Below are positions 1 to 8,156 of a stretch of 64,000 nt of DNA, piece by piece (positions within the stretch are counted from its first letter, which is position 1; the number at the start of each line of letters is the position of its first letter). The stretch is from NCBI GenBank assembly GCA_900466605.1, contig UBMU01000001.1:62001-126000 (forward strand). The letters run 5' to 3'. This DNA comes from Hyphomicrobiales bacterium. Lineage in GTDB: Bacteria > Pseudomonadota > Alphaproteobacteria > Rhizobiales > Rhizobiaceae. Under the pieces are notes generated by a model. That model made no database searches. It saw only the letters and a list, made by a program, of their open reading frames with translations, and had not been told where the DNA came from. Both the position numbers and the translations under genes were made by a program.

Positions 1-114
1 GTTCTCCTGGGGGGCTCCGGTCCTCTTCCACCCGTCGCCGCGAGCGGATTGGGTTCGGGAATTTCGGCTATGGCGACGGTTCGACAGATGGGCGGGGGCC
101 GGCGTCGACATCAA

Positions 115-130
115 GTTCCCCGCGGGGAAC
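115..130. other. parS-like centromere palindrome, site 1
   Basis: The sequence GTTCCCCGCGGGGAAC is a perfect 16-bp palindrome. As I recall it, the parS consensus of rhizobial repABC replicons is GTTNNCNGCNGNNAAC, and this site fits every fixed position. RepB (the ParB-like partner) binds such sites to segregate the plasmid. The function is inferred from the motif alone, because no repABC gene is in the window. An unrelated regulator operator is the main alternative. Confidence 0.5.
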
Positions 131-306
131 AAGTTTGCTGAGCATAGTGTATGGCGCCTCGTGACGGGGTTGCCAATGTCTTACGGTAGGGTTCAATGCG
201 AACCGTTCGGTTAGCCCGTCGGTGGCTGCCGGGCCGCGTAATCGGTTGTTCGGGATGGTTTGCTTCGTATCTCGGGCTGCGCTTCTATTCCGGTTCTGGG
301 GCAAAA

Positions 307-322
307 GTTCCCCGTGGGGAAC
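307..322. other. parS-like centromere palindrome, site 2
   Basis: GTTCCCCGTGGGGAAC differs from the site at 115-130 by one base (central GC to GT) and lies 192 bp from it in the same orientation. Two nearly identical 16-mers in a non-coding stretch argue for a real protein-binding array rather than chance. The central mismatch breaks the perfect symmetry, so this could be a weaker site. Confidence 0.45.
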
Positions 323-693
323 ATCGCGGCGACGACCGCGACGGCAGCGAGATGGCGGGGCCTAAGAAGCGACTTTGTGATTTGTATTCCTTCAAAGCGG
401 GCAGGTCACCTCCGCCACAAATCGCAGGATAGCCGAGTGCATGCGGTTGACAAATCACACCACAATCCGCGATTCTTCTACCATCCCGACGCACACCCTC
501 CGAGCATGGACGGGTGACTGCCTGTTTCGGATGTATCTGCGGCCAAAAAAGCTTGTTCAGACACCGCTTCTTAAGCCAGCTTTCTCAATGGGCGGTGGCC
601 GCTAGCGGAAGAAAAGCCGCAGTTCTGTACCGTAAGCGAGAATTCGCATGGTTAACCAGTTGTTTAACGTGACGCGAAGAGGCGTCAGCAAAG

Positions 694-1518
694 TCAGCAA
701 ACGCTATTTAGGCGCTCTATGCAGGTTGAAAGCACCACCTCGCCCGGTTGCTTCCACCAGTTCTTCGCAGAGAAGATCTCGACCTCCTGGGGCCCGTGAT
801 ATCCGGCTGCCTCGATCAAGCGTCGGATTCCCTTGAGATCGATCACCCCATCGCCCATCATCCCGCGGTCAAGCAGCAGGTCCGTTGTTGGAACCAGCCA
901 ATCGCAGATGTGGTGCGCAAGGATGCGGCCGGATGCGCCAGCCCTGGCGATCTGCTCATTGAGTTTTGGATCCCACCAGACGTGATAGACGTCAATGGCG
1001 ACGCCGATGCCGTCGCCGAGCAGGTCGCAGATATCAAGCGCCTGCTCAAGTGTGTTTACGCAGGCGCGGTCAGCGGCGTACATCGGATGAAGCGGCTCGA
1101 TGGCAAGCGGTATTCCAGCAGCGAGCGCATGCGGAAGGATTGCGGCAATTCCGTCGGCCACCATTTCGCGGGCGTGCGCAATGTCTCGCGACTCGGCTGG
1201 CAAACCACCCACCACAAGGACAAGGCAATCGGCGTTGAGAGCAGCGGCTTCGTCGATAGCCTTCCTGTTGTCGTCGATAGCCTTCGCCCGTGCCGCAGCG
1301 TCGGTGGCGGGAAACATGCCCCCGCGGCAAAGGCCGGTAACCCTTAGCTTGTTGTCGGCGACGATGCGCGCGGCTTCTGAAAGCCCGATAGCATGGACCT
1401 GATCGCGCCATGGAGCGATCGCGACGATGTCCTGCTTCAGGCAAGCATCAACGGCCTGCCTCATGTTATACTGCTCTCGAACGGTTGCGAGATTGATCGA
1501 AAGGCCGTCAAATGTCAT
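694..1518 (-). CDS. Sugar phosphate isomerase/epimerase (TIM barrel, IolE/xylose isomerase-like)
   Basis: This 274-residue cytoplasmic protein has the AP-endonuclease-2/xylose-isomerase-like TIM-barrel pattern. Acidic and histidine metal-ligand candidates sit at the strand ends: IEPLHPMY near residue 143, AIDVYHVWWD near 175, AHHICDW near 202 and EVEIFS near 253. Family members isomerise, epimerise or dehydrate sugars and keto-sugars with a divalent metal; the substrate cannot be read from sequence. It is the last gene of a leftward three-gene operon, 48 bp after the DUF993 gene. That context suggests it handles the keto-sugar made by the Gfo/Idh/MocA dehydrogenase. The family is clear, the substrate unknown. 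Confidence 0.85.
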   Translation of the reverse strand: MTFDGLSINLATVREQYNMRQAVDACLKQDIVAIAPWRDQVHAIGLSEAARIVADNKLRVTGLCRGGMFPATDAAARAKAIDDNRKAIDEAAALNADCLVLVVGGLPAESRDIAHAREMVADGIAAILPHALAAGIPLAIEPLHPMYAADRACVNTLEQALDICDLLGDGIGVAIDVYHVWWDPKLNEQIARAGASGRILAHHICDWLVPTTDLLLDRGMMGDGVIDLKGIRRLIEAAGYHGPQEVEIFSAKNWWKQPGEVVLSTCIERLNSVC

Positions 1519-1566
1519 GCGTAACCCTCCCCCACTCCGCGGCTGCGAAGTCGATGCTGTCGTGTT

Positions 1567-2739
1567 TCAAATGCCCGCTGTGGCGAGAATGGACTTTAGT
1601 CGAGCCGCCGCGAGGTCCGGGTCGCGCAGGACACGGGCCTGGTCCGCGAGGCGAAACAGCTCTGCAAGATGCACCAACGAGCGCGCGCTCTGCTGGCCGC
1701 CTAGCATCTGGAAATGGTTTTGGAACCCGTTGAGATAGGCCAGGAAAACAACGCCAGTCTTGTAGAACCGGGTGGGTGCCTTGAAGATATGCCGAGACAG
1801 AGGCACGGTTGGAGCCAGAATGTCATGGAATCCGGCGAGGTCGTCAGAGGCGAGCTTTTGTAGGGCCACATTCGCCGCAGGTGCGATGGCGTCGAAAATG
1901 CCCAGCAGGGCGTGTGAATACCCCTGTTCGTCTCCGGCGATGAGTTCCGCGTAGTTGAAATCATCGCCAGTGTACATCTTGACCAGCGGATCGAGCTGGC
2001 GGCGCATTATGATCTCTTTTTCCGCCGAAAGCAGTGAGATCTTTACACCGTCTACCTTGCTTGCGTGATTGTTGATGATGGCCACCGCGGTTTCCATCGC
2101 TCGTATGTCATCGCCCGAGCCCCAATAGCCGGCGAGCGCTGGATCGAACATGTCGCCCAGCCAATGAATGATGACCGGTTGGCGAACCTGCCGCAGGATG
2201 CGGTCATAGACACGCGCGTAATCGTCGGGGCTCTTTGCAGCCGCGGCGAGAGCGCGGCTTGCCATGAGGATGATCCTGCCACCTTGGCCCTCTATGTAGG
2301 CGACCTGCTCTTCGTAGGCTCGGATTACGTCGTCGATGCTGACATCGGGGCCTGGGGGTAGATGATCGGTGCCCGCGCCGTAGGCAATGAGTGCATCTTG
2401 GCGCTGTCGTGCGGCTGATTGCACGTTGGCGATCAATTCCTTGGCGCCGGTCCAATCAAGCCCCATGCCGCGTTGGGCCGTGTCCATCGCTTCTGCAACG
2501 CCGAGACCGAGATCCCAAAGGTATTCGCGGAACGCAACAGTGCGTTCCCAATCTATATTTCGATCCAGCCACGGATCGTTGTCAGCCAACGGATCGACGA
2601 CGACGTGCGCGGCTGCGAAGGCGACACGGTTGAAGGCGTGCCCGCCGGGCGGACGGTCCGGCGCAGCAAGCGGTTTGTTGACGATAGTATAGTCCTGCAG
2701 CGTGCCGCCGGAGAGGGGAAGACGAAGTGTCGTTGCCAT
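1567..2739 (-). CDS. DUF993 dihydrodipicolinate synthase-like protein
   Basis: A 390-residue protein that resembles the DUF993 family, distant relatives of the dihydrodipicolinate synthase/N-acetylneuraminate lyase (class I aldolase) fold. The frame is open up to 2874. I place the start at ATG 2739 because it begins the conserved MATTLRLPLSG stretch only 5 bp after the stop of the upstream dehydrogenase gene, which it would otherwise overlap by 130 bp. Family members usually occur with Gfo/Idh/MocA dehydrogenases and TIM-barrel isomerases, as here, but no reaction is firmly assigned to my knowledge. Inference: a retro-aldol or dehydration step on an oxidised sugar. Confidence 0.8.
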   Translation of the reverse strand: MATTLRLPLSGGTLQDYTIVNKPLAAPDRPPGGHAFNRVAFAAAHVVVDPLADNDPWLDRNIDWERTVAFREYLWDLGLGVAEAMDTAQRGMGLDWTGAKELIANVQSAARQRQDALIAYGAGTDHLPPGPDVSIDDVIRAYEEQVAYIEGQGGRIILMASRALAAAAKSPDDYARVYDRILRQVRQPVIIHWLGDMFDPALAGYWGSGDDIRAMETAVAIINNHASKVDGVKISLLSAEKEIIMRRQLDPLVKMYTGDDFNYAELIAGDEQGYSHALLGIFDAIAPAANVALQKLASDDLAGFHDILAPTVPLSRHIFKAPTRFYKTGVVFLAYLNGFQNHFQMLGGQQSARSLVHLAELFRLADQARVLRDPDLAAARLKSILATAGI

Positions 2740-2744
2740 GGCCG

Positions 2745-3920
2745 TCAGGCTACCTTGCGAGCGGACGTGTCGGCGAGCGATGGAACATCCACCCAGCGCC
2801 TTTCCTTCCAGCTCTTGTGTGCCAGTTCCGCGAGCTGAACGCCTTTGGCGCCCTCGCGCAGCGTGAACTTCCACGGCGCATCTTCAACGATGTAGCGCAG
2901 GTAGTCCTCCCACTGTGCCTTGAAACCGTTGTCGAAGTTCTGAGTTTCAGGCACCTCGTCCCAAGTCTTGAAGAAATCGATCGTCTGCGGTTGGTCAGGG
3001 TTCCAGACCGGCTTCGGCGTGTTGACGCGGTGCTGTGTCCAGCACTTCGTGAGGCCGCAAACCGCTGACCCGTGGGTGCCGTCGACCTGGAAGGTCACAA
3101 GGTCATCGCGCCGCACCCGCACTGCCCAGGAGGAATTGATGTGTGCGACAATCCCCCCCTCGAGTTCGAAGGTCGAATAGGCCGCATCGTCTGCGTCGGC
3201 TCGGTATGTCTTTCCGTTTTCGTCGACACGGCTAGGGATATGGGTAGAGGCATAGCAACTGACCGCTTTGACCTCACCGAAGAGATTGTCCAGCACGTAG
3301 CGCCAATGCGGTAGCATATCGAGGATCATGCCGCCGCCGTCGGCTGCACGATAGTTCCAGGAGGGGCGCTGCGCCGTCACGCCCCAATCCCCTTCGAATA
3401 CCCAGTAGCCAAATTCACCGCGTACCGAGAGTATCTTGCCGAAGAAGCCGCTATCCCTCAGCAAAGCGATTTTCCGTAGCCCGGGCAGGTAGAGCTTGTC
3501 CTGAACGACGCCATTCTTGACACCGCGTTGCTCGGCGAGCGCCGCAACGGAAAGCGCTTCCTCCAGCGTCTCGGAGATCGGCTTTTCGCAGTAGACATGT
3601 TTTCCGGCTTCTATCGCCCTCTTCAGCAACTCGACGCGCATTTGGGTGGAGCCAGCGTCGAAGAATATCCTGTTGTTCGGATCCGCAAGAGCGCTGTCGA
3701 GATCGGTGGTTGTACGCGTCAGGCCGTGCTTGCGCGCGATCGCTTCGATTTTGTCGGCGTTACGTCCAACGAGAATGGGATCCGGCATCAGGCGGTCGCC
3801 ATTGCCAAGTTGAAGGCCCCCCTGCTCCCGGATTGCCAGAATTGACCGGACCAGATGCTGGTTGTAGCCCATGCGGCCGGTAATCCCATGCATGATGATA
3901 CCAAGCGAAATTGTCGCCAT
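2745..3920 (-). CDS. Gfo/Idh/MocA family oxidoreductase
   Basis: A 391-residue NAD(P)-dependent dehydrogenase, slightly longer than the usual 330-390. The N-terminal Rossmann domain begins with the glycine-rich GIIMHGITGRMG (residues 7-18). The family signature EKP lies at about residues 113-115 (CEKPISETLEEA), with its lysine in the nicotinamide site. The rest is the typical alpha/beta substrate domain. Relatives oxidise hydroxyls of sugars, inositols and glucosides. It is the first gene of the leftward operon and reads away from the ROK regulator at 4118. There is no signal peptide, so it acts in the cytoplasm. Substrate unknown. Confidence 0.88.
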   Translation of the reverse strand: MATISLGIIMHGITGRMGYNQHLVRSILAIREQGGLQLGNGDRLMPDPILVGRNADKIEAIARKHGLTRTTTDLDSALADPNNRIFFDAGSTQMRVELLKRAIEAGKHVYCEKPISETLEEALSVAALAEQRGVKNGVVQDKLYLPGLRKIALLRDSGFFGKILSVRGEFGYWVFEGDWGVTAQRPSWNYRAADGGGMILDMLPHWRYVLDNLFGEVKAVSCYASTHIPSRVDENGKTYRADADDAAYSTFELEGGIVAHINSSWAVRVRRDDLVTFQVDGTHGSAVCGLTKCWTQHRVNTPKPVWNPDQPQTIDFFKTWDEVPETQNFDNGFKAQWEDYLRYIVEDAPWKFTLREGAKGVQLAELAHKSWKERRWVDVPSLADTSARKVA

Positions 3921-3936
3921 CTGCTCTTCCTCCCAG

Positions 3937-3954
3937 TAAATAACTATTTAGTTA
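3937..3954. promoter_or_regulatory. Candidate ROK-regulator operator
   Basis: Two overlapping inverted repeats occur in the 197-bp gap between the divergent dehydrogenase and ROK genes: TAAATA-AC-TATTTA (3937-3950) and TAACTA-TT-TAGTTA (3941-3954). They lie 17-34 bp upstream of the dehydrogenase start, where a repressor would block the promoter. AT-rich palindromes are typical ROK-repressor targets. Binding by the neighbouring regulator is inferred from position only. Confidence 0.45.
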
Positions 3955-4117
3955 CATAAGTGACATGCACTCTCCATACTGTCAACCCAGTCCCTTAGAC
4001 CGGTCGTAGGCAGTTAGCGGCCCGCCCAACCAAAATGCAGCCATCTGCTAGGAATCCACGTCGAAACCCCCTATGCGATGAACTAGGCATTTAGTTTCAA
4101 CTCCCATCGTCGAGCAT

Positions 4118-5323
4118 ATGAAGGTAATCTCAGGGACCAACCTCGAGCAGGCGAAATCACATAACCGACGCGTCGTGATCGAATCGATCCGAACGAACGG
4201 ACCGCTATCGCGAGCGGCTCTTGCCAGGCTGACCGCGCTGACCACTCAGACGGTGTCGAATATTGTCGAAGAGTTGGAACGTGCCGAGATACTGAAGGCG
4301 GAGGCTCCTCAAAGGATCGCCCGCGGACAACCAATCACGCCTTACTCCATCAACCCGGATGGCGGCTATTCCATCGGCCTCGAGTTGGAGCGGGACCATG
4401 CGGTCGGCTTGCTGACCGATCTGTCGGGGAGTGTCAGGGCGAGGGTCGAAAGGGTTGTGGACCGTCCAACGCCCGCGGACGCGATGCCAATCCTCGCCGC
4501 TATCACTGACGAGTTACAGCGGTCCTTCTCCTTCGATCGGGCCCGTCTGCTTGGCGTCGGCATTGCACTGCCGGGACGATACGCCACCGAAGGTGTGACA
4601 TCCCTGAGCCCGGCGACACTGCCAGGCTGGCAGAATTTTCCAGTGGCCCGGGAACTCGGCAAGCTACTTGGTGTGCCGGTCCTCGTGGAGAACGACGCCA
4701 CGGCCGCAGCGATTGGCGAGCGACTCTACGGGGTTGCGCGCGGCTTAAACAGCTTTGTCTACCTCTTCCTTGGGGGTGGCATCGGCGCCGGCATGTTCCT
4801 CGATGGTCATCTATACAGAGGTAGCCGCAGCAATGCCGGCGAGATCGGCCACATGATCGTCGCCCCCAACGGCCTACCCTGCATATGCGGAAAACGGGGT
4901 TGTCTGGACCGCTATGTCTCACTCGGATCGGCTTACGAATACTTAAATATTCGAGAGATTGAACTCCAAGCTCCGCACACGCTTGACGCTCTGATCGAGC
5001 AGCAGAGGAGTCGGATTGATGAATGGGCTGGGGCTGCGGCCGAAGCCATGCGCCAGACAATCGATTTTCTCGAACTGGCCTTCGACCCTCAGACGATCGT
5101 GCTCGGCGGCCCGATGCCGCCTTCCCTGCTGCAGCGGCTGGTTAGTCAACTGGAGCCTTTGCACACGCCGGTCAATCCCGGGATTGAGCGAAGCCTGCCA
5201 CGTATCGTAATCGGGACGACCGGCAGAGACACGGCAATTCTGGGCGCCGCGGCACTGCCGATCTTTTCACAAACGAACCCGCAATTCGATGTCCTCCAGA
5301 AGCCAATCGGCAAAAAACCTTAA
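4118..5323 (+). CDS. ROK-family transcriptional regulator (NagC/Mlc/XylR type)
   Basis: A 401-residue repressor-type ROK protein. The N-terminus (about residues 10-75) is a winged helix-turn-helix (SRAALARLTALTTQTVSNIV). It is followed by the ROK sugar-kinase-like domain with the GGGIGAG phosphate loop near residue 220, GEIGHM, and the cysteine cluster CICGKRGCLDRY. In that cluster the glutamate that usually follows the last cysteine is aspartate. Such proteins sense sugars or sugar phosphates. It is divergent from the Gfo/Idh-DUF993-isomerase operon and convergent with the hexosaminidase gene, overlapping it by 4 bp. It most likely controls one or both, so an amino sugar or its derivative is a reasonable inducer guess. 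Confidence 0.88.
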   Translation: MKVISGTNLEQAKSHNRRVVIESIRTNGPLSRAALARLTALTTQTVSNIVEELERAEILKAEAPQRIARGQPITPYSINPDGGYSIGLELERDHAVGLLTDLSGSVRARVERVVDRPTPADAMPILAAITDELQRSFSFDRARLLGVGIALPGRYATEGVTSLSPATLPGWQNFPVARELGKLLGVPVLVENDATAAAIGERLYGVARGLNSFVYLFLGGGIGAGMFLDGHLYRGSRSNAGEIGHMIVAPNGLPCICGKRGCLDRYVSLGSAYEYLNIREIELQAPHTLDALIEQQRSRIDEWAGAAAEAMRQTIDFLELAFDPQTIVLGGPMPPSLLQRLVSQLEPLHTPVNPGIERSLPRIVIGTTGRDTAILGAAALPIFSQTNPQFDVLQKPIGKKP

Positions 5324-7335
5324 GGGTAGGCGTAAAGGATAGGCATCAGCCCGGCGACCGCTTTGAACCGCTCCCAGGATTTGTCGGCTGGTTTCGTCCA
5401 TGCGCTCTCGGCAAGCGCCGAGATTCGGGGAAATACCAGGCGGTCGAAGACGGCCCGGTCGGTCATCGGTTCCGACCAGATGCAGGCCTGGATGCCGCGC
5501 AGCTTCTTCTTCTGTTCATCGCTCCAACCTTCGACCGGATCGAAATTGTAAAGCTTCTCAGGCTCCGACCATCCGGCCCAGCTAGCGCCAGGCTCATCCC
5601 AATCAGGGCTGTTTGCCATGTCCAAGTAGTAGACCTGACCGGGGCAGACCACCAACTCGTAACCCTCGCTCGCAAGCGCTGCCGAGACTTCTACACTGCG
5701 CCAGCCACAGAGATAGCTTTTTGCCTTGTCGATGACGTTGCCATGGGCGGCCTCCTCCCATCCGCCGGTGATGCAGCCTTGCTCAGCCAGGAATTTCTGT
5801 ATTCTTTCGAGAAAGACAGATTGGAGAACGGCCGCGCCCGATCCGTCGATATCGTCAGCACCATGGGTGTTGGTGATGACATTGAGACGTTTTGCGTGGG
5901 CATCGGCCATCGCGTCTCCGCCAATCTCGCGAAGCCGCGCCAAGGCTTCCGGCGACCCTGACCATGCGCCAAGCGGCACCTCGTCGGCGCCGATATGGAT
6001 TGTTCTGAAAGGAAAGAGCTCGATCAGTTCGCGGAAGATGGTTTCCAGAACCTCGTATGTCTTCTCGCGCACAGGATTTAGGCAGTTGTCGGGAAAGCCC
6101 TGGACGGAATAGTAGCTTCCCTTTTCCTGCGGGTCTCGTAGCTCAGGGATGGCCTCCTGCATGGCAAAGCAATGTCCCGGTACATCGATTTCCGGCACCA
6201 CCTCGATGCCCAGCTCCTTGGCATGTGACACGATTTCGCGAACCGCCGCCTTGGTATAGTAGCCCCCGGTACGCGCAGCACCCGATCCGAGAAGCGGCGG
6301 AATGGGAAGACCGTGTCCGCGCCAGGCGCCGACTTCTGTCAGTGCCGGATAAGCATCGATTTCGATCCGCCAAGCCTCGTCGTCCGAGAGATGCCAGTGG
6401 AAACGGTTGATCTTGTTCCAGGCGAGAATGCTAAGCAACTTCTTGATTTCGGCTTTGCCATAGAATTGACGGGCGACGTCGAGATGCAGGCCACGCCACC
6501 CCATCGCCGGAACGTCGCGTATGTCGCCCTCGGCGGGGAAGAGAAATGCGTGTGGATGGAGATGCGCGCCGCGCCAAATCTGGCCAAGCGTGATCAGGCC
6601 ATAGAGCAGACCCGTCTGAGCACTGGCCGAAATACGAATAATGTCGACTGTGAAGGAGATGAAGTAGGCTTCCGGTGCGAAGCCGTCGACGACCTGCAGC
6701 ATCACAGGCATCCCACCTTCGGAGGCTGGACGAACCAGTCCTTCGACGGAGAAAAGCTGTTCGGCAAGGCCGGTAAAGGCGCCAGCCGCGGCAATCGCAT
6801 GCGGATCGCTGGCATTGAGGGCAAAACCCGCGGGCACCGAGCGCTTGCCAGATATCGAGACCTCATTTGGCCACGGGACGATCGCGACGGGCGTAGGCGG
6901 ATTGGCCGGAACGGGATAGATTTCTGCGCCCCGCTTCAATGGTGCGTTGTTGGCAAGCGATCGGGTGGGTTCGACTGAAAGGGACAATGTACTGCCATCG
7001 GAGAAAGCCACATAAGCGCCGGTGGCCCCATCCGTCCAATGCTGGAACGGCCAGCTGAGAGCGGAGATCCTCAGCGTCCAGCTCTTGCCACCCCCAAGCT
7101 CGAAGTTTTCTAGCGGCAGGAATTCGGTGAAATTCGAAAGCCGTCGTCCGACCGTACCACCCTCAATCTGCACCGTCGGATCGACCCGCCCCGGCCCAGT
7201 GACGCAGAGGGTGAAATCCCGGATCGGCGCCGACGAGAGATTCTTGAGAGTAAGCGTATAGGTTTGGGTACGTTCTTCAGATGAGGGCTGCCAGGCGGTT
7301 TCAAGCCGCATCGCGGGTTGGCGGTTTGCTGTCAT
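5320..7335 (-). CDS. Beta-N-acetylhexosaminidase, glycoside hydrolase family 20
   Basis: A 671-residue enzyme. The first roughly 150 residues are a beta-rich accessory region, followed by the small GH20b domain and the GH20 TIM barrel (from about residue 275). The catalytic pair is Asp-Glu in HIGADEVPLGAW, near residue 458, as in all GH20 enzymes. It removes terminal GlcNAc or GalNAc from chitin oligomers and glycans. I see no obvious signal peptide, which suggests cytoplasmic action on imported oligosaccharides. It runs leftward as a single gene. An inverted repeat sits 67-89 bp upstream of the ATG. Its last bases overlap the end of the ROK gene. Confidence 0.9.
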   Translation of the reverse strand: MTANRQPAMRLETAWQPSSEERTQTYTLTLKNLSSAPIRDFTLCVTGPGRVDPTVQIEGGTVGRRLSNFTEFLPLENFELGGGKSWTLRISALSWPFQHWTDGATGAYVAFSDGSTLSLSVEPTRSLANNAPLKRGAEIYPVPANPPTPVAIVPWPNEVSISGKRSVPAGFALNASDPHAIAAAGAFTGLAEQLFSVEGLVRPASEGGMPVMLQVVDGFAPEAYFISFTVDIIRISASAQTGLLYGLITLGQIWRGAHLHPHAFLFPAEGDIRDVPAMGWRGLHLDVARQFYGKAEIKKLLSILAWNKINRFHWHLSDDEAWRIEIDAYPALTEVGAWRGHGLPIPPLLGSGAARTGGYYTKAAVREIVSHAKELGIEVVPEIDVPGHCFAMQEAIPELRDPQEKGSYYSVQGFPDNCLNPVREKTYEVLETIFRELIELFPFRTIHIGADEVPLGAWSGSPEALARLREIGGDAMADAHAKRLNVITNTHGADDIDGSGAAVLQSVFLERIQKFLAEQGCITGGWEEAAHGNVIDKAKSYLCGWRSVEVSAALASEGYELVVCPGQVYYLDMANSPDWDEPGASWAGWSEPEKLYNFDPVEGWSDEQKKKLRGIQACIWSEPMTDRAVFDRLVFPRISALAESAWTKPADKSWERFKAVAGLMPILYAYP

Positions 7336-7401
7336 GATCGTCTCTCAATTGCGTGTCGGAACTTGGATCAGAATGACGTGGAGTCCAAGAGCCACGTCGT
7401 G

Positions 7402-7424
7402 TTAAATCAATCAATTTGATTTAA
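7402..7424. promoter_or_regulatory. Inverted repeat upstream of hexosaminidase gene
   Basis: The arms TTAAATCAA and TTGATTTAA are perfect 9-bp inverted repeats around TCAAT, 67 bp upstream of the GH20 start in the 182-bp gap before maiA. Size and AT-richness suit a ROK or LacI-type operator. The motif differs from the palindrome at 3937-3954, so common control by the nearby ROK protein is only a possibility. Confidence 0.45.
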
Positions 7425-7517
7425 TCAGGTGTATTGCGCGATCGTCAATTGTTGAAAAATCTTACGGGTATGTTCTTCAGCCGGGAACCGAGTGACAAGT
7501 GAAACTTCGCGCCATTC

Positions 7518-8156
7518 CTAGGCCGGTTTTGCCACATCTGGATGGGCAGCCTTGAATGCCGGTAAAGCATTGCATTCATCGGCAATTGATGCGACGCGAG
7601 GAAACGCCGACATCTCAATCCCCCAGCGACTCGCATTGTAGACCTGTGGGACAAGGCAAAAGTCGGCCATCGTCGGTGTGTCGCCGAAGCAGAAGCGACC
7701 ACGTTCCGGCTCGTCGAGCATTCGTTCTAGCGATTGCAGGCCGCTGCCGATGAACTTGACCATCCAATTCGCTTTGGCACTGTCTTGGCCAGCAAGGCGG
7801 ATGACATGTGAGACGACGTTCAGGTTACAGATTGGATGGACGTCCATTGCAATGGCATAGGACAGCGCTCTCACCCGCTGCCGTCCCTCAATTGTATCCG
7901 GCAGGATCCTGGCCTCCGGCCGTGTTTCGGCAAGGTACTCGATGATGGCGAGCGATTGGGTTAGCGTCTGCCCGTCGATGCGCAGGCTCGGGACCAGGCC
8001 CTGTGGATTGATCTTCAGATAGTCAGGTTCCTGGTGCCTTGAAGCGAGCAGGTCGATCGGCACCGTCTCGAAAGACAGCCCCAGCGTTCGAAGCGCGATG
8101 CGAACCCGGTAGCTCGCCGAGGAGCGCCAGTAGTCGTAGAGTACGATCTGCGTCAA
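7518..8156 (-). CDS. maiA: Maleylacetoacetate isomerase (zeta-class GST)
   Basis: A 212-residue zeta-class glutathione transferase fold. The N-terminal thioredoxin domain carries the glutathione-site motif SSASYRVRIAL (residues 12-22; many relatives have SSCS). The C-terminal half is helical. The enzyme converts maleylacetoacetate to fumarylacetoacetate with glutathione as cofactor, the third step after homogentisate ring cleavage precursors. Its ATG overlaps the fahA stop by 4 bp, and it is the last gene of hmgA-fahA-maiA. Length matches the family. The operon context makes the assignment firm. Confidence 0.92.
   Translation of the reverse strand: MTQIVLYDYWRSSASYRVRIALRTLGLSFETVPIDLLASRHQEPDYLKINPQGLVPSLRIDGQTLTQSLAIIEYLAETRPEARILPDTIEGRQRVRALSYAIAMDVHPICNLNVVSHVIRLAGQDSAKANWMVKFIGSGLQSLERMLDEPERGRFCFGDTPTMADFCLVPQVYNASRWGIEMSAFPRVASIADECNALPAFKAAHPDVAKPA

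Larger units (their letters stand above)
1..693. other. Non-coding left edge of window
   Basis: No convincing gene is visible here. Short open frames exist on both strands, but none resembles a known protein or has a ribosome site. Frame 2 is open from the window edge to about position 213, so the tail of an upstream gene cannot be excluded. The stretch holds two near-identical 16-bp palindromes (115-130 and 307-322). It also has a small inverted repeat TGACGC-N6-GCGTCA at 670-687, just after the stop of the leftward operon, which could be a weak terminator for it. Confidence 0.6.

Noticed and set aside
650..676. Possible CtrA site with two TTAAC-like halves
   Set aside because: The spacing is eight bases rather than the seven of TTAA-N7-TTAAC, and it lies behind, not before, a gene.
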